Source: an uncultured Bacteroidales bacterium (GTDB lineage Bacteria; Bacteroidota; Bacteroidia; Bacteroidales; P3). From it: a stretch of DNA of 64,000 bases. Shown piece after piece: positions 1 to 8,364 of the stretch. The DNA lies in NCBI GenBank assembly GCA_905234695.1, contig CAJOHZ010000001.1:104815-168814 (forward strand), read 5' to 3'. The first letter of the stretch is position 1. Every line of letters starts with the position of its first letter. The position numbers and the translations under genes were made by a program. The notes under the pieces were generated by a model. That model saw only the letters and a list, made by a program, of their open reading frames with translations. It was not told the DNA's origin and made no database searches.

Positions 1-1284
1 ACAAATTTAAAGTCCATAGATGGAATTCAACAGAAAGAGTTAAGGGGTGCAAAAGAAATCAATCAATTTTGGATTGAGCAAGGAAAAACCATACAATACG
101 GTACAAAGAAAAGCAAAATAATAAGTGCATCCGACAAATTTAATAAATACCGGAAAACCATTACAAAGAAGAATGGATTTGATGTTAAGGATTTCACCTA
201 CAATGATCCTACAATATCTAAGGCGGAAGCCAAAACGGACAAAAATGGCAAAGTCGACGAACATACATTTGTAATTGTGTATAACATCCATAAATGTCAG
301 ACAAAACTCTCCAATTCATATAAAGATGAAGCCGGCAAGGAGATTGCTACCAACTATGAGGCTTGCTACAATTTGACGATGACATGGATTGTGAAAATCA
401 ACAAGAAGCAAGAAAGTAAAATTGATGCAATTACATTGGAATCTATAAAAGCCACGCCTAATAGAGACAAAGAAATACTGGCCTCCATCAACAAAGAGGT
501 AAATCGACTGATAAAAGAATGGTATGACAACAATATTCCTGCATATTTTACGGACAAGGTGCAAGGGGATGTGATTATTAACAGTCAGCTATCTCCGTCT
601 CAACCCAGTGGCTATAAAATCGATAAGATTCAGAAAACAGTAACTGTTACCAGTAATCTACCAACTGTACGGTTAAACGTTGACCCCAAAAAACACATGA
701 GTACAGATTCCATGTATGTAGATAATCCAACAGCATTTTACACTTTTACCCCCAAATCCTTTACGATTAATTTTCCTGATGATTACAAACAAGGTGAATT
801 GTCTGTGGAATTTGAAAAGGGGACTTTAACCGGTCCGCAAACTTTGAGTAGTCAGGAAAGGAACATGCGAGAGGCCGTGAATAAAAGTAATCAGGCCAAA
901 AATGAGATTTTCTCAATAATTGAAGACTTCACAAAGAATCCAAATGCTGAAAACACAAAACGATTCAAGTCGATGTTTGCGGAAAATGCCATGGTTGAAA
1001 TAGCATATCTCACAAAAAAAGGAGTAAAAAGGGAAACAAAAGATTGTTCTAAATATGTGAATAGATTAAAAGGAGTGGATGTGGCGATGGATCAAATCGG
1101 GACCCCTACGCTCCCTGATATTACTGTGGAGCCTTGGACGGTCAGCATTCCCTACACACAGAGAACTTCATACGGAAAATATTGTGACCGTACTAATAAA
1201 CGTATTAATTTAGTAAAAGACAGTAATGGATCGTTCAAGATTGCAAGCATTGTGGTTGACAACGACCCCGTGCCGTGCGAGTAA
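1..1284 (+). CDS. Hypothetical protein, truncated at the window edge
   Basis: The reading frame is already open at base 1 and runs to a TAA at 1282-1284, so at least 427 residues are visible and the true start lies upstream; the GTG at 277 is only an internal candidate. I do not recognise a family. The sequence is polar and lysine/asparagine rich. The last 110 or so residues (from the segment FTKNPNAENTKRFKSMFAEN to FKIASIVVDNDP) have the feel of an NTF2/SnoaL-like domain: a helix, then strands, ending in a 'fkIasI' strand. That is inference only. Base composition is clearly more AT-rich than the housekeeping genes further right, which suggests acquired DNA. A hairpin terminator follows at 1323-1358. 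Confidence 0.75.
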   Translation, partial: TNLKSIDGIQQKELRGAKEINQFWIEQGKTIQYGTKKSKIISASDKFNKYRKTITKKNGFDVKDFTYNDPTISKAEAKTDKNGKVDEHTFVIVYNIHKCQTKLSNSYKDEAGKEIATNYEACYNLTMTWIVKINKKQESKIDAITLESIKATPNRDKEILASINKEVNRLIKEWYDNNIPAYFTDKVQGDVIINSQLSPSQPSGYKIDKIQKTVTVTSNLPTVRLNVDPKKHMSTDSMYVDNPTAFYTFTPKSFTINFPDDYKQGELSVEFEKGTLTGPQTLSSQERNMREAVNKSNQAKNEIFSIIEDFTKNPNAENTKRFKSMFAENAMVEIAYLTKKGVKRETKDCSKYVNRLKGVDVAMDQIGTPTLPDITVEPWTVSIPYTQRTSYGKYCDRTNKRINLVKDSNGSFKIASIVVDNDPVPCE

Positions 1285-1322
1285 TATCAATATATTTAAA
1301 AGCCCAAAATAGGTAAAACAGA

Positions 1323-1358
1323 AAGGCCGACAGATGAACTATCGCGTGTGTCGGCCTT
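1323..1358 (+). terminator. Hairpin after the truncated ORF
   Basis: Perfect 10-base inverted repeat AAGGCCGACA (1323-1332) / TGTCGGCCTT (1349-1358) with a 16-base loop, 38 bases after the stop at 1284. There is no long T-run after it, so termination may be partial. Its core GCCGACA recurs in the next hairpin at 1879. Confidence 0.6.
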
Positions 1359-1422
1359 CTACTTACAGAAGATATTAAATAACAACCGATGTGTCGATGG
1401 GATATAACCGACATCACATCAT

Positions 1423-1851
1423 ATGAAAATCAAACAAATACTATATACAACAACGATGATTGTTGTGATGGTTTTTGGAGCATTGGTATTTAGCGCATTT
1501 ACCAAACCAAATCATGACACTCAACTTGCATGTATAAATACAGGAATGAATGATAACAACAATTGGAAATTATTCCGGGAAAATGTTGCCTATTGCGATG
1601 GAGAAAAAGATGTATGCTCTGGCACTGGATATGTTTGGATTAACACAGATACATATCAAATTGCTTTTTCATTTTCTAGAGGGAGTAGTTCAACCAAATA
1701 TGACTTAACGCAAACCTCAAAAAAGGAAGGATACAATATGCGCTTCTGGTATAATAATAGATATTGGTATGTGTATATTAATGTCCCTGAACCCATCCAT
1801 CACTCTACACCAAATAGACACAAGAGTATACAACGTCCTATTGGCAACTAA
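1423..1851 (+). CDS. Small exported hypothetical protein
   Basis: 142 residues. The start MKIKQILYTTTMIVVMVFGA gives a basic N-terminus followed by a hydrophobic segment (about residues 7-26), so a signal peptide or signal anchor is likely, with the mature part beginning near FTKPNHDTQ. Four cysteines follow (in ACINTG, AYCDG and DVCSG, plus aromatic-rich strands FWYNNRYWYVYINV near the C-terminus). No family recognised. AT-rich like its left neighbour and unlike the genes from 2.3 kb onward. It stands alone between two hairpins that share the GCCGACA core. Confidence 0.6.
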   Translation: MKIKQILYTTTMIVVMVFGALVFSAFTKPNHDTQLACINTGMNDNNNWKLFRENVAYCDGEKDVCSGTGYVWINTDTYQIAFSFSRGSSSTKYDLTQTSKKEGYNMRFWYNNRYWYVYINVPEPIHHSTPNRHKSIQRPIGN

Positions 1852-1878
1852 ACATTTTTTTTTCACGTTAGAAACAAT

Positions 1879-1915
1879 AAGCCGACAGAAAAACACTCAT
1901 AACTGTCGGCTTTTT
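1879..1915 (+). terminator. Intrinsic terminator
   Basis: Perfect 10-base stem AAGCCGACAG (1879-1888) / CTGTCGGCTT (1903-1912) followed by further Ts (TTTTTATTAT overall). It lies 28 bases after the stop of the small exported protein. Confidence 0.8.
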
Positions 1916-2178
1916 ATTATACCAGCTATTTTTCTTCACTTTCATTGCCATGCTTATCACATTGACGATTGTGTCTTGTAACAGAAATGTAACCGACCTA
2001 TAGTTTCTCTTCTGCACCATACAACCCAAAGGTCTACATGGATGGCAAGCGTATGATAAAATCGAAATTTTACCTCGCGGGCTGTTGTACTCACACTTTT
2101 TAGTGCGAAAAAGTGCTGGTTGGGACGAGTTGAGACCCGTTGAGACGGGATAGCGGGGAAAGGCGGCAGCGGGGAGTG
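1916..2178. other. Intergenic stretch without a gene
   Basis: No convincing ORF. Composition changes here from AT-rich (left) to GC-rich (right), around 2080-2120. The octamer GTTGAGAC occurs twice, 10 bases apart (2129-2146). This looks like the edge of the AT-rich island, but no attachment-site repeat or integrase was seen. Confidence 0.4.
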
Positions 2179-2186
2179 TACTTTTG
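2179..2186 (+). promoter_or_regulatory. Bacteroidota -7 box, weak promoter
   Basis: TACTTTTG matches the TAnnTTTG -7 consensus. No TTG is found at the expected 19-20 base spacing upstream, so the assignment is tentative. It would start a transcript near 2193 that includes the GC-rich leader. Confidence 0.4.
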
Positions 2187-2192
2187 CAAACG

Positions 2193-2326
2193 GAAAAAGG
2201 GAGGCAACGGATGCCGACGCAGACCCCGGCGCGCAGGGTTAGCGAACGCTGAGAGAACCTCCCCGGACCGCGGGACTCACCAACACCCCCGGGTAAGGAC
2301 CGGGAGAGTCCCGGAAGAAGTACATT
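2193..2326 (+). ncRNA. Candidate structured leader RNA
   Basis: About 134 very GC-rich bases between the -7 box and the ATG at 2327. Visible stems: CGGGACTC (2271-2278) with GAGTCCCG (2306-2313), enclosing CCCGG (2288-2292) with CCGGG (2300-2304); upstream GGTT (2237-2240) with AACC (2256-2259). The nested helices end 13 bases before the start codon, where they could control ribosome access. I do not match it to a known riboswitch class, so a new cis-regulatory RNA or plain GC-rich sequence are both possible. Confidence 0.4.
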
Positions 2327-3502
2327 ATGGCTATTTTAACTGGTATCAACACCCGCATGCATGGTTCTGTGGGTGACTGGACATTCAAGAAGACCGATGG
2401 CACCATTATCGTGTCGCAGAAAGTCGAAAAGAAGAAGCACCCCTTGCGCACGACGGACAACCTGCCACAGCGACTGCGCTGGGCCAACCTGGCAAGACTG
2501 TTCTACGTGTTCCGCGGGCATCTGCGCCTCTCGTTCGAACAGAAGGAGTGCCTCAACTCGGACTTCAACACGTTCATGCACTACAACGTGAAGAAGAATG
2601 CCATCTATCTGCCCAAGGACTACATCGACCAGGGCGGTTGCGTGGTGAACGACTACATGGTGACCAAGGGGTCTCTGCAAGAAATCAAGGTAACCGGGGC
2701 CGCCGGGGCCGCCAAGGTGACCAACATCGTGCTGGGAGACGGCTTTGTCATCAACAACTCCACAACGGTGAAGGCGTTCAGCGACGCGGTGGTGAAGAAC
2801 AACACCGAGTTCCTCTACGGCGACCAGCTGTCCTGCTACATCATCCGTCAGCAGCAGTACTCCGGAGGCTGCCCGTATGTCACCGTGGAGTGCTACGAGT
2901 TGCTGCTGGACGGCACGGAGAACGGCGTACGGCTGCGTGAAATCGTGAACGAGAAAGGGTTCAGCGTGTCGGACGGAAAGCTGGCGGCCAGCGAGGCCGT
3001 GACGGGCGGCATCGTGTGGGTACACAGCCGCAAGAACACCAGCAGGAAGTCGTATGTCTCGACACAGTGCATCGTGGTCGACAACCCCTACGTGGATACC
3101 TACAGCGGCGCCGATGCGCTGACGGAGGCCCTGGGGACCTTCAACGACTTGGCCACAAACGCCTTCCTGATGCCTGGCTACGGCAACGGCCACTCGCTTC
3201 CCGAGGGAGTGACACCCGTACCGCCGGAGCCCAGCCCTGACCCCGATCCCGATCCGGACCCGGAACCCACCACGGTGACGCTGACGGTGACCTGCTCGCC
3301 CGCAAACTGCGGCACATTGCACGTGAACGACGAGGAGTACACCGAACCCGTCGAGGTGGAGAGTGGCAAGACGGTGACCCTGCGGTTTGAACCCGCCGCG
3401 GGCTACACTTTCGACCGCTGGAGCGACAACGTGCGCGAGGCGGAGCGCGAGGTGACGCTCACCGAGGACACCACCCTCACCGTGAGCTGCTCGGAAGATT
3501 AA
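2327..3502 (+). CDS. DUF6266-like protein with C-terminal InlB-type B-repeat
   Basis: 391 residues, no signal peptide. The N-terminus (MAILTGINTRMHGSVGDWTF, then DGTIIVSQK) follows the pattern of the Bacteroidota DUF6266 family, in which a short glycine-rich segment precedes a beta-rich domain. The body runs to about residue 295, then a proline/aspartate linker (PDPDPDPDPEP, around 302-312) leads to one divergent InlB B-repeat (about 314-390: GYTFDRWSDN, then TLTEDTTLTVSCSED), a surface-protein module. The function is unknown. It is GC-rich, monocistronic, preceded by a foldable leader and closed by a strong terminator at 3509. The same B-repeat type occurs in the surface protein at 48114. 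Confidence 0.7.
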   Translation: MAILTGINTRMHGSVGDWTFKKTDGTIIVSQKVEKKKHPLRTTDNLPQRLRWANLARLFYVFRGHLRLSFEQKECLNSDFNTFMHYNVKKNAIYLPKDYIDQGGCVVNDYMVTKGSLQEIKVTGAAGAAKVTNIVLGDGFVINNSTTVKAFSDAVVKNNTEFLYGDQLSCYIIRQQQYSGGCPYVTVECYELLLDGTENGVRLREIVNEKGFSVSDGKLAASEAVTGGIVWVHSRKNTSRKSYVSTQCIVVDNPYVDTYSGADALTEALGTFNDLATNAFLMPGYGNGHSLPEGVTPVPPEPSPDPDPDPDPEPTTVTLTVTCSPANCGTLHVNDEEYTEPVEVESGKTVTLRFEPAAGYTFDRWSDNVREAEREVTLTEDTTLTVSCSED

Positions 3503-3508
3503 GCAGTT

Positions 3509-3545
3509 GCCCGGCGGCAGCCGAAAGGCTGTCGCCGGGCTTTTC
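3509..3545 (+). terminator. Strong intrinsic terminator
   Basis: 14-pair stem GCCCGGCGGCAGCC (3509-3522) / GGCTGTCGCCGGGC (3527-3540) with a GAAA tetraloop and one G-T pair, followed by TTTTCTT. Confidence 0.92.
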
Positions 3546-3551
3546 TTGGTG

Positions 3552-3582
3552 TTGTTTGTTTCGTTTTTTATTTGTATCTTTG
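3552..3582 (+). promoter_or_regulatory. Promoter of the PorE-like gene
   Basis: TTG at 3552-3554, a 20-base spacer and TATCTTTG at 3575-3582, matching the Bacteroidota housekeeping promoter. Start codon 33 bases downstream at 3615. Confidence 0.75.
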
Positions 3583-3614
3583 CAACGATATTGACCGGAT
3601 AGAACACACACGAT

Positions 3615-6410
3615 ATGAGACGTAAGGTTTTTTGTTACAGAAGACTACTTATAATGGCATTGCTTATGCTGACTGGCGCAGCGGCATATTCGCAAGAGCC
3701 CGCCGAGGCGGAATACCCCTATAAACGTGATATGGAGAAGGGCAATTTCGACAAAGTCGAAACCCGCATCCTGAAGAAATTGAGCAAGGATTCATCGGAC
3801 ATCGAGAGCTACTATGCCGCCTACCGATTATACAGCCACAGCGAGTTCAAGGGAAAAGATGTGGAGCGCGCCTATTATTACCTCGTCCGGGCCCACCGTC
3901 TCTATATCCACGCAGAGCCCAAAGTGCTGGAGCGGCTGGCACGCGACAGCTACAGCGGCGCCCTGTTCGACACGGGCCTGCGCCAGGTATGCCTCCAAGG
4001 TATCAGCGAGGCGCACCATCTCCGCACCGTGGATGGCTACCAACACTATCTGAACTACTTTACCGAAGCCCCGACCGACCTACGGGACAGCATAGTGAAC
4101 AGCCGCGACTCGCTGGAGTACCGCAACGCCCGCGAGGCGGGGACGGTGGCGATGCTGCAGGACTTTATCGACCGCAGGCCGAAGAGCATGGTGCGGGGCG
4201 ATGCCATACGGATGCGCGACAGCATAGCCTTCGTCGATGCCGACCGGAGACACGCCATCGCAGCCTACGAGGAGTTTAGAAAGACCTATCCTGAGTCGCA
4301 CCTCTTCGCCCGTGCGACGGACAGCATCTATACCCTGGACTTCCGCGACGCCCGCCGACAGGACCAGGAGCAGTACTACCGCGCCCATGCCGAGCGGTAC
4401 CCAGAAAGCCCGTTTGCCGTCAAAGCCGTCTATTGGGCCGACAGCATAGAATACTATCGGAGTACGGTGGAGAGCGACTGGCACAGTTTCATCGCCTACT
4501 TGGACGAGCACCCCGACCGGGGGGACTGGAGCCGCCGTGCAACGGCACACCTGACGGAGTATGCAATGCGGTACAATCATCTGGAGGCCGCTGGGCAGAC
4601 GGTGAAGCGGATGGCTGCCAACGACCCTGGCCGCGGACGGCTGGCCCCGATGCTTCACCGCGCCTATATGCACACCACGGTGAAGAACTTCCCGCGGTTT
4701 TATGCGGAGTTTCCGACCCTGATGAGTGCCGAGCAGCGGCGGCATGACTCGCTGGCCTACGCGCTGAACGAGAACTACCACTACCATATCATCGACAGCT
4801 GTATCCGCGGCATTGCCCCTTACCACGACGCCTACAGCATGATGCTGCAGCTGCTGAAGGACGATATCGACCACCAGCGGTGGGAGGCGGCACGCGACAT
4901 CGTGTTGCGCTATGCCGATGTCTTTGGTGAAGATGCCGACTACCGCAGCCTGCTGAGGACCCTGCAGGCCGAGGCAGAGCCCAACCTGAAGACCGTACCC
5001 ATCGGGAAGACAATCAACACTCCCAAAGGCGACGAGTACTCGCCAGTTATCAGTGCCGATGACAAGACATTGTATTTCACCGGAAAGAAACGCCCCGACA
5101 ACCTGGGCGGAGAAGATATCTACATTGCCCAGAAGGCCGGCAACAATGTGTGGGGCAAGGCAACGATGATGATGGAGCTGAGCCACACCTACGGCAACGA
5201 GGCCCCCGTATCGGTCTCGGCCGACGGCACAACGCTGCTGCTGTTCCAGGGAGGCGTGCTGTACCAGGCTGAGAAGTCGGCTGAAGGATGGTACACTCCC
5301 CAGCGGCTTCCGGGCAGCATCAACAACAGCTCGTGGCAAGCCGACGCCTCACTAGCCTCCAACGGGCAGGCGATGCTCTTTGCGGCCTACAGCCGTACTG
5401 AGCGCGACGCGGACAGCTCGATCAACATCTTCGTGTCGCTGCGGGACGAGCAAGGAAACTGGGGCACCCCCTTCGAGATTGGACCGGCCATCAACACCCC
5501 CTTCGACGACCGCTCGCCGGTGCTTCATGCCGACATGAAGACTTTGTATTTCTGCTCGGAAGGTCACGGTGCCATGGGTCAGATGGATGTCTATATGAGC
5601 ACCCGACTGAAGGAAGACAGTTGGACCGAATGGTCGGAGCCTGTGAACCTCGGAAAGGAAATCAACACCACGCAGAACGACTGCTGGTATAAGATTTCCA
5701 CCGACGGAAGCAAAGCCTATTTTTCGAGCAACAACGGCTCGCAGGACATCTTCTGGACTCCGCTACCCAAACGGGTACGTCCCAACGCGGTAAGTGTCGT
5801 GACCGGGACTGTGCGGGGGGTAAACGAGAAAGGTCTGGCAACCGAAATCTATTGGGAAGAACCCTCGACGGGCCGCCTGTTAGGCCGCTGCAAGACAGAC
5901 CCCTCCAACGGCCGTTATTTCATGGTGCTTCCGCAAGGGAAGCGTTACCGCTGCTATGTTCACGACAGTACCTTCTACCCTATCGCCTTCAGCGTGAATT
6001 TGGAAGGCGACCGCTGCCCGAGCGAGACCGTGCAGAACCTGCAGCCCGCAAGCCTCCTGTTGCTGAGCAGTGAGGCGACAACGGTGACTCCCGATATTGT
6101 CTTCGGCATGTCGGGATGGGAACTGACCTCCGAGGCGGAGCCTGAACTGGCACGTCTGGCGACAATCATCAAGAAGTATGACCTGAGCGTCGAGGTGGGA
6201 TGCCATGTGGACGGTTCGCCGACGGATTCCTCCACCGTGGCCCTTACAGAACGGAGAGCCGCCACCGTACGGCAGCGGCTGGTGGAGCTGGGATGCAAGG
6301 GAGAGAAAATCAAAGCCGTGGGCTATGGCAGCAGCGTTCCCGCCCCCCGAAGCAAAAACGACAAGAGCCGACCGGAGAACAGACGGACGGAAGTGAAGCT
6401 GTATAGATAG
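3615..6410 (+). CDS. PorE-like OmpA-family protein of the type IX secretion system
   Basis: 931 residues with a signal peptide (MALLMLTGAAAYS, cleavage near residue 27). Order of parts: alpha-helical TPR-like region to about 470; a PD40/WD40-type propeller (about 475-725) with the repeated pattern NTPKGDEYSPVISADDKTLY, later NTPFDDRSPVLHADMKTLYF and INTTQNDCWYKISTDG; a carboxypeptidase-regulatory-like segment (about 735-810); and an OmpA peptidoglycan-binding domain (about 830-930) ending NRRTEVKLYR. This TPR-propeller-CRD-OmpA order is that of PorE of Porphyromonas, which anchors the T9SS rings to peptidoglycan; this protein has a longer helical N-terminus. Two T9SS-tailed proteins elsewhere in the window (22014, 48114) agree. 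A general OmpA-family envelope protein is the alternative. Confidence 0.8.
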   Translation: MRRKVFCYRRLLIMALLMLTGAAAYSQEPAEAEYPYKRDMEKGNFDKVETRILKKLSKDSSDIESYYAAYRLYSHSEFKGKDVERAYYYLVRAHRLYIHAEPKVLERLARDSYSGALFDTGLRQVCLQGISEAHHLRTVDGYQHYLNYFTEAPTDLRDSIVNSRDSLEYRNAREAGTVAMLQDFIDRRPKSMVRGDAIRMRDSIAFVDADRRHAIAAYEEFRKTYPESHLFARATDSIYTLDFRDARRQDQEQYYRAHAERYPESPFAVKAVYWADSIEYYRSTVESDWHSFIAYLDEHPDRGDWSRRATAHLTEYAMRYNHLEAAGQTVKRMAANDPGRGRLAPMLHRAYMHTTVKNFPRFYAEFPTLMSAEQRRHDSLAYALNENYHYHIIDSCIRGIAPYHDAYSMMLQLLKDDIDHQRWEAARDIVLRYADVFGEDADYRSLLRTLQAEAEPNLKTVPIGKTINTPKGDEYSPVISADDKTLYFTGKKRPDNLGGEDIYIAQKAGNNVWGKATMMMELSHTYGNEAPVSVSADGTTLLLFQGGVLYQAEKSAEGWYTPQRLPGSINNSSWQADASLASNGQAMLFAAYSRTERDADSSINIFVSLRDEQGNWGTPFEIGPAINTPFDDRSPVLHADMKTLYFCSEGHGAMGQMDVYMSTRLKEDSWTEWSEPVNLGKEINTTQNDCWYKISTDGSKAYFSSNNGSQDIFWTPLPKRVRPNAVSVVTGTVRGVNEKGLATEIYWEEPSTGRLLGRCKTDPSNGRYFMVLPQGKRYRCYVHDSTFYPIAFSVNLEGDRCPSETVQNLQPASLLLLSSEATTVTPDIVFGMSGWELTSEAEPELARLATIIKKYDLSVEVGCHVDGSPTDSSTVALTERRAATVRQRLVELGCKGEKIKAVGYGSSVPAPRSKNDKSRPENRRTEVKLYR

Positions 6411-6453
6411 GATAGAAGGGATTGTGGCGATAGATAAGATAGAGAACGATCCT

Positions 6454-7038
6454 TTATCTTTCTTTTTGTAGGAGGGAATGAATGTGGCGTACCTGACGTG
6501 CGCGGGGGTTGCCTTCGTAGTTGAGAATCACGTAATCGGCACGCATCATCTTCTCCTCGGCGGAGAGTTGGTTGCGCATACGTGCCAGTAGTTGTTCGCG
6601 TGTGGCGTGGTCGCGAAGGGCTAAGCGACGCAGCCGTTCCTCCTGTTCGAGATAGACACACACTACCTTATCGACCATGCGGTCGAAGCCATGTTCATAG
6701 ACAATGGCGCTCTCGAAGATGACATAGGGAGCCTGCTGACGGGAGACAAACTGCAGGAAGTCGTTCCATACACGGGGATGCACCAAAGCGTTGAGCGCCT
6801 GCAATGCGGCGGGGTCGGAGAAAACCCGTGCCGCCACCGCCCGCTTGTCGACAGCGCCGTCGGGCAGCATCACCGCATCGCCCAACAGCTCGCGAACGGA
6901 GGCGCGGAAGTCGGATTCCTTATAATAATTCCCCGCCACCTCGTCGGCCACAAAGCAAGGGATGCCGAGGTGACGAAACTCGTTTAAGACCGTGGTCTTG
7001 CCACATCCGATACCGCCTGTAAGAGCCACCAACCGCAT
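6454..7038 (-). CDS. coaE: Dephospho-CoA kinase
   Basis: 194 residues. Phosphorylates the 3'-OH of dephospho-CoA in the last step of CoA synthesis, in the cytosol. The P-loop GGIGCGKTT lies at residues 8-16, followed by the family pattern CFVADEVAG, LVHPRVW and FESAIVYE. Last gene of the minus-strand leuS-nusB-DUF1573-yajC-ybbR-coaE cluster, with a 16-base gap from ybbR. It converges with the PorE-like gene; the 43-base gap holds GATAG repeats but no clear terminator hairpin. Confidence 0.95.
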   Translation of the reverse strand: MRLVALTGGIGCGKTTVLNEFRHLGIPCFVADEVAGNYYKESDFRASVRELLGDAVMLPDGAVDKRAVAARVFSDPAALQALNALVHPRVWNDFLQFVSRQQAPYVIFESAIVYEHGFDRMVDKVVCVYLEQEERLRRLALRDHATREQLLARMRNQLSAEEKMMRADYVILNYEGNPRARQVRHIHSLLQKER

Positions 7039-7054
7039 ATAAGAGAGGTTTGGT

Positions 7055-7969
7055 TTACTTGATTACGACATATTTCAGTGTCGAAGGTGAAACCCCTTTG
7101 ACCCTTGCGAACGAGGGGAAACGAGAAACGCGAACCACAAGGGCCTCGCCCGACGAGGGGGTGTATTCCACCTCTGCCGCCACCATATCGGAGAGGAGGT
7201 CGTTGTAGCGTTGTGCCGAGACCCACAGGGTGACATCGACCCGCTCGGGGTAGAGTCGGACTCGGAGCTGGTTGTCGTTGCACAAGAACGTGACCGGGAC
7301 CGAGATGGTTTTCTCGACGAACCGTTCAACGGGGAGGTAGATGCTCACGCTATCGGTTGAGGCACGGAGAGCGGGATATTGCCGCCACACAGGGTCGAGG
7401 GCCAGCTGGTATCTGCCGCTGTCGCCCACGCCGTCGATTACCGCCGAGGCGGTAAAGAGTTCATCAACTTTGGCAAGCGTGGCCGTATCGCCATAGAGCC
7501 ACACGGTGTCGGGCTCGATACGGGGAGTACCCGAAAGGCCGTATTGGTCGGCGAAGCGGAACTCCACACCACGAAGCTGAGGTTTGTAGGCGCGGCTACG
7601 CCGCTCGGAGATGCGGAAAGTGAGTTTCTCGGCCGGGCTGGAAACGCCGTGGATACCGACGAAGCCGAATTGCGATGCAATTTCGTCGAAAAGGCGGTTA
7701 TTCACTTGAAGGACCGTATCGCCCTGGGTATGGATGGCAAAAGAGTCCCGCTTGACCTTGAAATGGCGCGAGATGGCCAAAAAGCAGTTGGAGTTAACCG
7801 TCAGGGAAATTGTGGTATCGGCTTGGACAACCGCATAGCGGGCGGTATCGTACCCTTGCCATGAAAGGCGCACCTGAAGAGGATAGTCGTCATGTTCAGA
7901 CATACGGGTGCTGACCCACACGATTGCCGTGATGAGCAAGATGACCCAGAACGAACGGTGACGAAACAT
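7055..7969 (-). CDS. YbbR-like domain protein
   Basis: 304 residues: one N-terminal membrane segment (SFWVILLITAIVWVSTRM, about residues 6-23), then a beta-rich extracytoplasmic region with YbbR-type repeats (for example PDTVWLYGD and PERVDVTLWVSA). In Firmicutes the YbbR protein CdaR regulates a c-di-AMP cyclase; in Bacteroidota the role is not established. The position between yajC and coaE is the usual one in this phylum. 15-base gap from yajC. Confidence 0.85.
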   Translation of the reverse strand: MFRHRSFWVILLITAIVWVSTRMSEHDDYPLQVRLSWQGYDTARYAVVQADTTISLTVNSNCFLAISRHFKVKRDSFAIHTQGDTVLQVNNRLFDEIASQFGFVGIHGVSSPAEKLTFRISERRSRAYKPQLRGVEFRFADQYGLSGTPRIEPDTVWLYGDTATLAKVDELFTASAVIDGVGDSGRYQLALDPVWRQYPALRASTDSVSIYLPVERFVEKTISVPVTFLCNDNQLRVRLYPERVDVTLWVSAQRYNDLLSDMVAAEVEYTPSSGEALVVRVSRFPSFARVKGVSPSTLKYVVIK

Positions 7970-7984
7970 TGGCGAGAGAGAATG

Positions 7985-8320
7985 TTACTTCTTGGTGTTC
8001 TCCTCGGGAACAGGCTGGACGACAGATTTCTCCACGGTAACCACCACGCCGTTGCTGATTTCGATGTCGATGGTGTGTTCGGCCACCTCATGGACTTTGC
8101 CATAGATGCCACCGCCGAAACTGACGCGGTCGCCTTTCTTGAGACCTTCGCGGAACTGGCGCTCCTTCTTGGCCTGTTTCTGCTGAGGACGAATCATGAG
8201 CAGCCACATGACAACGAAGATGAGGATAAGGGGAAGCCACAAAGACATTGGGTTTGATTGTGGGGCGGCGGCTGCGCCGGTCTGGGCAGCTGCGTCAAGT
8301 AAAGTAAAAAGGAATTTCAT
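7985..8320 (-). CDS. yajC: Preprotein translocase accessory subunit YajC
   Basis: 111 residues. One transmembrane segment (MSLWLPLILIFVVMWLLMI, about 25-43) followed by the highly conserved cytosolic motif RPQQKQAKKER and then KGDRVSFGGGIYGKV. YajC associates with SecDF at the Sec translocon. Family length and position in the cluster are both typical. Confidence 0.95.
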   Translation of the reverse strand: MKFLFTLLDAAAQTGAAAAPQSNPMSLWLPLILIFVVMWLLMIRPQQKQAKKERQFREGLKKGDRVSFGGGIYGKVHEVAEHTIDIEISNGVVVTVEKSVVQPVPEENTKK

Positions 8321-8364
8321 AAGTAACTACTATGTTGAATTGTTTAACTGTTGATTTGTTGATG

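Noticed and set aside
40..291. Minus-strand 83-codon frame
   Set aside because: Opposite the open frame that enters from the left edge; Phe/Cys-rich without pattern.
2336..3607. Minus-strand open frame of 423 codons opposite the DUF6266-like gene
   Set aside because: Low-complexity His/Val/Gly-rich sequence typical of an antisense shadow in GC-rich DNA. The plus-strand gene has a leader and terminator.
6411..6453. Functional GATAG repeat or terminator between the PorE-like gene and coaE
   Set aside because: Only a few imperfect words and no hairpin; insufficient for a feature.
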